DNA of 64,000 nt, taken from positions 49,871,605 to 49,935,604 of the forward strand of contig OZ038433.1 of NCBI GenBank assembly GCA_964036275.1. Reading direction: 5' to 3'. The stretch comes from Litoditis marina (lineage: Eukaryota; Nematoda; Chromadorea; Rhabditida; Rhabditidae). Below the pieces are notes generated by a model, which saw only the letters and a list, made by a program, of their open reading frames with translations, was not told where the DNA came from and made no database searches. Numbering within the stretch: the first letter of the stretch is position 1; each line of letters begins with the position of its first letter. Below, piece after piece: positions 59,401-64,000 of this stretch. Both the position numbers and the translations under genes were made by a program.

Positions 59401-62400
59401 AGCCCAGAATTAGAATATACTTTCAAGCTCACAAGTCAAGATGGAGCTGGAACGTCTGACCTATACGATTTCAATGAAAACCCAAATAATTGAGCATATG
59501 AAAATTATTTTCAGCAATTGAACACAATTTGCTCCCATGCTCTTGTATGACAGTAACTCATGCCGAGAGAAAGCGATGCTGACCCAACAAATAAATTACT
59601 GGATTTCGATCTTTATTAGAATAAATAGTTATTTCGTTTATAGATGCGATACTCATTCGAAAACTGAACCGTAACAGGCATATACTTGCACTACTTGAAT
59701 GATTGAACTACTTAAATGGTGTACATTTTCTCAAGAGTTTTGTGGAACCACAACTGCGTACACTTATTATCCGGTAATGTCGAAACAGAAGATGTTTACT
59801 TTATCAAAACCTCGAACGAATGTATTTTGTACTACTCATCATTCATTCAATCTCTCAAAAAGGCTTTTGTTTCATCAAAAAGTGAACTCCGTGTAATAAA
59901 ACGTGTAAAGGCGTACTCAGTATAGGTTTTGTGACATAATAGTCAATCTAAAATCCGAGCTTCATAGAAACAGTGCTGAGTGACCTGAAAAAAAACCACA
60001 CATTTCTCACAATGTAGAAACTGATTGGGACAGGCGGCAAGCGAAAAAAGTAACCTGAAAAAAAAAACCATATGAGAGGGAAGTATTTTAAAAACGGAGA
60101 ACGGGAAATGCCGTAACCCAGGCAGGGGGTCTGGGGGGCGGCAGCCCCCCAGTATTTTTATACTACATAGGCTCATTTTTTGGCATTACGGACGTTCGTT
60201 TTTTTTTTGGCTGAACAAGAGGTATTTTACGTATGATGATAATGTTGGTCTATAGCAACGCAAAATACGCAGTGTTATCAGATATATAATTTTATCACTC
60301 CACCTCACGGAGTCGAACGTCAGTCTTGTTATCTGCTCAACTTTCTTCTCTACAAATTATTTAGTGTTATACATGTTTTTGTCACGATATTAATAATACA
60401 TTGATCTCTCCAGAAGACGCACCTGCAGCAAAGGACGATAGTGGTTCTGACTCTGATGGTGATGAAGATGGACCTCCCAAGAAGAAAAGTCGCGCAGAAA
60501 AGAAGAAGGAAGCTCTGCTTGCACAACAGAAGAAAGAAAAGGTAGGACCTATCATTGATTTGGATTCCATATATATTTTATTAGGTCACTGGCGAACATG
60601 ATAGTGGTTATACTAGGAATATAATAGTGTTCGTGAGTACTAGGAATATAACAGTGTTCGTGAGTACTAGGAATATAATAGTGTTCGTGAGTACTAGGAA
60701 TATAACAGTGTTCGTGAGTACTAGGAATATAATAGTGTTCGTGAGTACTAGGAATATAACAGTGTTCGTGAATACAGCAACGCATCGAATTTTGTAGTAA
60801 AATTGATGTGCAACGAGACAAATAAAAATGAGAGATCGATCGATGAGTATAAAAAGAGAAGGGCTCGACGCTGCAATGCGATGGTGGGATGTTCATTGGA
60901 CGAATGCATTCTACCAAATACATGAAGAATTTTTGATAAATCCTGAAAGTCTCGATACTTAATATACAAGAAACAAGTTCATCTCCTTTTTTCAGGAAAA
61001 GCCAGTCCGTCAGATGTTGGAGAAGCCCATCGATCCTGCTGTTCAGGCGGAGCTTCAGGCTCAAAGGGAGAGAGAAAAGGTGCGGTTTCCTCTCACAGTT
61101 CCCTCCCAGAACTAATTATCAGCCTGGCTCATTTGACTCGTGTCCCTAGAATTCGGTGTCTTTATTGTCAATTCTTTTAGTCTGGAATGTATTCTAAATC
61201 TGTATAGTTTAGATATATCAGCATTTTCAGCTACCACTGGAGGAGCGTCTGCGACAATTCAAGGAAATGCTGACTGAGAAGGGTGTACAGACGGGAAGCA
61301 CTTTTGAGAAGGAGTTGTCTAAAATCGTCTTCGATCCTAGATATCTTCTGCTGAGCGCAACTGAAAGACGTGCGGTAAGTCTTATGCATTCAATGTTGCT
61401 GTATCTAGGACGGGCTGGCGCTGTCATGTTGGCGACTACGCAATATGTGATGTGCGTCAAACCTTGGATCTGCATTTATACATTTCATATTTTGTTCAAC
61501 ATGAAGTAGTATGACAGTAGTGATTGGGGAAATTGGGAACTTGTGAATTGTTGAGTTTGCGTCTTTTCGAGACTTTTCTGTCGACTCTGTAGCACTTTAG
61601 CACATTTCCGAACACTTATTGTTGAGAATATGTGTATGTGAGCACTTCAATTTAAGAAGCAGTATTTCAAACAGGTATCATAAAACTTTTTTCAGTGCTT
61701 CGATGCATATATTCGAGAAAAGACCGAGGTGGAGCGAGCAGAGAAAAAGAAGAAGGCGAAAGAGGCAAAGGAGAAGTTCCAAGAGTTGCTCAAAGAAGCT
61801 GAACTTCATGGAAAGTGAGTGGTAGAACATTCTACTGGTCGCGTCAGCAACACGTACAGGGTTATGGTGCAGAATAGTTGGGCTCTCCATTTAGTATCTC
61901 TCACATTCTTCTCTTTTTTTCAACTAGCTATTTTTCTCGAACAACTTTTACGATTGCTCACAACCTTCAGAAGCAACACTTTCTCAACTTCAATTGACAT
62001 CTGATCACGTTTTGAGCAAAAATATCGAGATAATGGATATTCTTATAGGTCATCGTTCTCTTCTTTCGCATCCAAGTTCGGGAAAGACGCTCGCTTCAAG
62101 GCTGTCGAGAAAATGCGTGACAAGGAGGATCTTTTCAACGAACACGTTGGGGAGCTCCACAAAAAGGAGAAGGAGGAGAGAAGGCAGAAGAAGGAGAAGG
62201 TGAGTTACTTTGCAGTTGCAGTATCCATTCTTAACGTATGGACAGCAAGCTAGCTGAAAGATTTCCCATCATTGATTGGCGCAATGTCGCTAGTTGATCA
62301 GAACTTTTGTCCAAACACCAGTCTTTTCTGAGCTGTGTATGTTCATTGAATGCTGTTTTGATATTCTGGTAAGTCAAACATGGTCAATTTGTCTAAATGT

Positions 62401-64000
62401 TAATCTTTAGGCCAAGAAAGATTTTCTGTCTATGCTCGAGGAGCAAACAAGTCTCACTCGGAAGTCAAAATGGTCATCTGTGAAGAAGACCTTGGAGAGT
62501 GATGAGCGATACAAGGTTGGTTTTTCTCGCAAGGAGAACATATATCGGCGTTATGACTATTTCAGCTTTGTGTTTGTGGGTTTGGCTAATATTTTGGATT
62601 ATTATACGGTGTATGCATCTAAAATATTGTATATATATATAGCAATACTTATAGGCGTTGGACAGTTCCTCTACAAGAGAGCAGATTTTCAAGGATTTTG
62701 TAGACAAACTGGGAGATGAGAGCTTGTCGGTGAGTCAGCTTTCTTGTTTTTTTCTGGTTCGATCCAGCATTGACGTGTAGGATTGCTGTTTTGCACGGGT
62801 TTTACCGTTATGTTACGCTTCGGCCCCGCATGCGTGAAAGGAAATGTTGCTTTCAATAAAATTTTAACTTGTTCGAGATTGAACGATGAACGTGTGACTT
62901 TCCTATTCATTTTCATTACTTTTTCAAAAATTCTTTTTTCTACTCACGGTAATTGGTGAGTATTTAGGATATCGAAGAGGAGAAAGCTCGTGAACGTCGT
63001 CTAGCTACCGAAGAAGCAATTGCCGCTCGTCAGAAGGAGGTATTGTGTTTCTTCAATATTATATTTGCTGGAAAAATTTGAATCTCATTTCAAATGATTT
63101 AGTAAGTGTGCGTGATTGTATCCCTTACAGGTTGAGGAGGAACTCGGGGACAAACTCCGTGAACGCGACAAGGAGAGTGAGAAACATCGCTATCAAGAGC
63201 ATGAAGAACGATTCAAGGCCCTTATGGTTGATCTGGTGCGTTGATGTACGATGTTTCGTAAATCACCAATTTCTCTGTGCATTTCAATTAGTTCTAAATT
63301 GTAACTTTATTCATACACCAGTGGATCAACTAATAGAACGAACGTAGTTCACAGTCAACACGTGAAAATTTATGATTTTGCATGAAAAATAGATGAATCT
63401 TCTTGTTTTCGGCGTTAAACTAGCTCGTAAAAGTATTCTTCTGGCTATTCCCACACTTTCACTGGGGTATGACTTTATTGTTTTTTTTCTTCAGATAAAG
63501 CAAGCCGATATGTCGTGGCACGATGCCAGAAGGGTGTTACGGAAGGACGAGAGATACGCAGAGTGTGATCTTCTCGATAAGGAAAAGAAGGAAGCTCTGT
63601 TCAATGAGCACACTAGGTAAGAATAAGGTTTTTCCCATAGCTGTTGTATGTGTGTTTTTGTTCCGTTGATATTAGGATATAAAGCAAAAATCTGTCAGAT
63701 GACCAATTTTCAGCATGCTTTTCATATGTTTGCATTGCTAGTCCTTATTTGCTCGTTGTTTTAAGAGCTCTGGAGAAGAAACGACGTGACGCCTTCTTCA
63801 ATGTGCTGGATGATCACCCGAAGATAACAACACAAATGCGCTGGAAGGAAGCAAGACGCGTCATCCAAGACGATGAAGAAATGTTTGGCAAGGTGGCCAG
63901 CAACAGTGAAAGGGTGGGTCGTTTTTTCGCTGGTTGACGATACGAATCATAGGCGAGAAATACTCAGTCAAAATGGCGTTGATCCATGCTCACTTTTAGT
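47464..64000 (+). CDS. TCERG1: TCERG1/CA150-type transcription elongation regulator (3' end beyond window)
   Basis: Exons 47464-47587, 47883-48132, 48486-48607, 49064-49317, 49508-49700, 51313-51363, 51769-51960, 52145-52263, 52399-52554, 52853-52964, 60414-60541, 60996-61079, 61231-61374, 61696-61814, 62049-62199, 62411-62515, 62655-62729, 62968-63039, 63131-63235, 63495-63616, 63766-63913: 942 codons, still open at the edge. It couples RNA polymerase II elongation to splicing in the nucleus. An N-terminal Gly/Pro/FRGRG-rich region is followed by three WW domains (W261-W284, W363-W385, W478-W500; the third has [16 protein letters not shown], typical of the family), an acidic stretch with [12 protein letters not shown] (likely NLS), then FF domains from about residue 596, for example [10 protein letters not shown] and [20 protein letters not shown]. 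The last acceptor is TTTTAAG. Intron 10 is 7.4 kb and packed with repeats. Confidence 0.95.
53166..53967. repeat. 465-bp tandem array, left part (TCERG1 intron 10)
   Basis: Successive units repeat with a 465-base period, judged from TAGTTTCCTTTCCTAAAGG at 53231 and 53696. Each has CTCAAAAACCTCCTCATGAC, GAGGCGCATTGGTCGACAGA and GGCGCATTACAGAATATCAA. The second unit is interrupted at about 53967. A short unit-internal motif (AGGCGCATT) is itself repeated. Confidence 0.9.
53968..58091. mobile_element. 4.1-kb insertion with inverted CGCCCATGGCATGCC ends
   Basis: The array unit reads GTCGACAGAGGCGCATTAC when whole. Here it stops after GTCGACAGA at the left and resumes as GAGGCGCATTAC at the right, giving a 2-base GA overlap (target duplication or microhomology). 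Both ends carry CGCCCATGGCATGCC in inverted orientation within 70 bases of the junctions, with extra GGCATGCC copies. The interior has no frame longer than about 90 codons and no recognisable transposase, and contains a reversed MITE (56363-56531). Likely a non-autonomous DNA element. Confidence 0.65.
56363..56531. mobile_element. MITE with CATAnACCAG ends, copy 2 (reverse of 45091)
   Basis: Begins CATAAACCAGTAAGGTCTGA and ends CAACCTTGCTGGTGTATG; inverted relative to the ALG8-intron copy, with scattered substitutions. Confidence 0.75.
58092..58950. repeat. 465-bp tandem array, right part (TCERG1 intron 10)
   Basis: The remainder of the interrupted unit (58092-58290), one complete unit (about 58294-58758), then a partial unit that diverges steadily to about 58950. 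The array and its insertion are spliced out between TCERG1 exons 10 and 11. Confidence 0.9.
60131..60152. repeat. GC-rich perfect hairpin in TCERG1 intron 10
   Basis: CTGGGGGGC, four-base loop GGCA, GCCCCCCAG. It lies between AAATGCCGTAA (about 60108) and an inverse TTGGCATTACGG (about 60180), so a larger foldback of about 90 bp is possible. Confidence 0.8.
60612..60773. repeat. 27-bp minisatellite with alternating variants (TCERG1 intron 11)
   Basis: Six tandem units of ACTAGGAATATAAT or ACTAGGAATATAAC followed by AGTGTTCGTGAGT. The T and C variants strictly alternate, making a 54-bp higher-order unit. Because 27 is a multiple of three, a long minus-strand frame runs through it; that frame is not a gene. 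Confidence 0.95.

Noticed and set aside
60552..61064. 170-codon minus-strand frame with HEHCYIPST repeats
   Set aside because: Created by the 27-bp minisatellite inside a TCERG1 intron; it also overlaps a TCERG1 exon on the other strand.
1..64000. tRNA, rRNA, CRISPR, bacterial operon or viral features
   Set aside because: None seen by eye; spliced metazoan genes throughout. A tRNA scan was not possible here.

Overview
The window is eukaryotic: every gene I can build is split into many short exons by GT-AG introns, exons are GC-richer than the AT-rich introns, and the space between genes is full of small inverted-repeat elements. The gene set (TCERG1, ALG8, endonuclease V, a CaaX-box small GTPase, BTB proteins) is metazoan. 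The BTB domains look like the nematode type, and a good splice acceptor lies within two bases upstream of the ATG in four gene models, which would fit spliced-leader trans-splicing. A nematode is my best guess, but another small trans-splicing animal is possible. No rRNA, tRNA or CRISPR array was recognised.

Layout. 1-5385: no confident gene; simple repeats and one weak candidate terminal exon. 5386-17578: a near-identical direct tandem duplication of about 6.1 kb, each copy with a complete 8-exon gene for a 295-residue BTB protein with a cysteine-rich tail. 17577-20784: repeats (a MITE, a pyrimidine microsatellite, a 25-bp minisatellite). 20785-21720: a small, possibly broken secreted-protein gene with an in-frame TAG. 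22191-25018 (minus) and 26072-30325 (plus): a head-to-head pair of paralogous 7-exon genes for small secreted proteins of no family I recognise. 34113-37706: a divergent Ras-like GTPase ending in a CaaX box. 38827-41490 (minus): endonuclease V. 41866-46605 (minus): ALG8, directly upstream of and possibly spliced in frame to endonuclease V. 47464 to the right edge: TCERG1 (three WW domains, then FF domains), cut off by the window end, with a 7.4-kb intron holding a 465-bp tandem array split by a 4.1-kb insertion.

How the genes relate. ALG8 acts in N-glycan precursor assembly in the ER, endonuclease V cleaves inosine-containing nucleic acid, and TCERG1 couples transcription and splicing. ALG8 and TCERG1 share an 0.86-kb divergent promoter region. 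The most unusual points are the ALG8/endonuclease V junction, the very recent BTB duplication, the GTPase without a recognisable G3 motif, the secreted paralog pair, and several foldback/MITE families. All exon models were read by eye from frame continuity, splice signals and known family motifs; none was tested against transcripts or databases.
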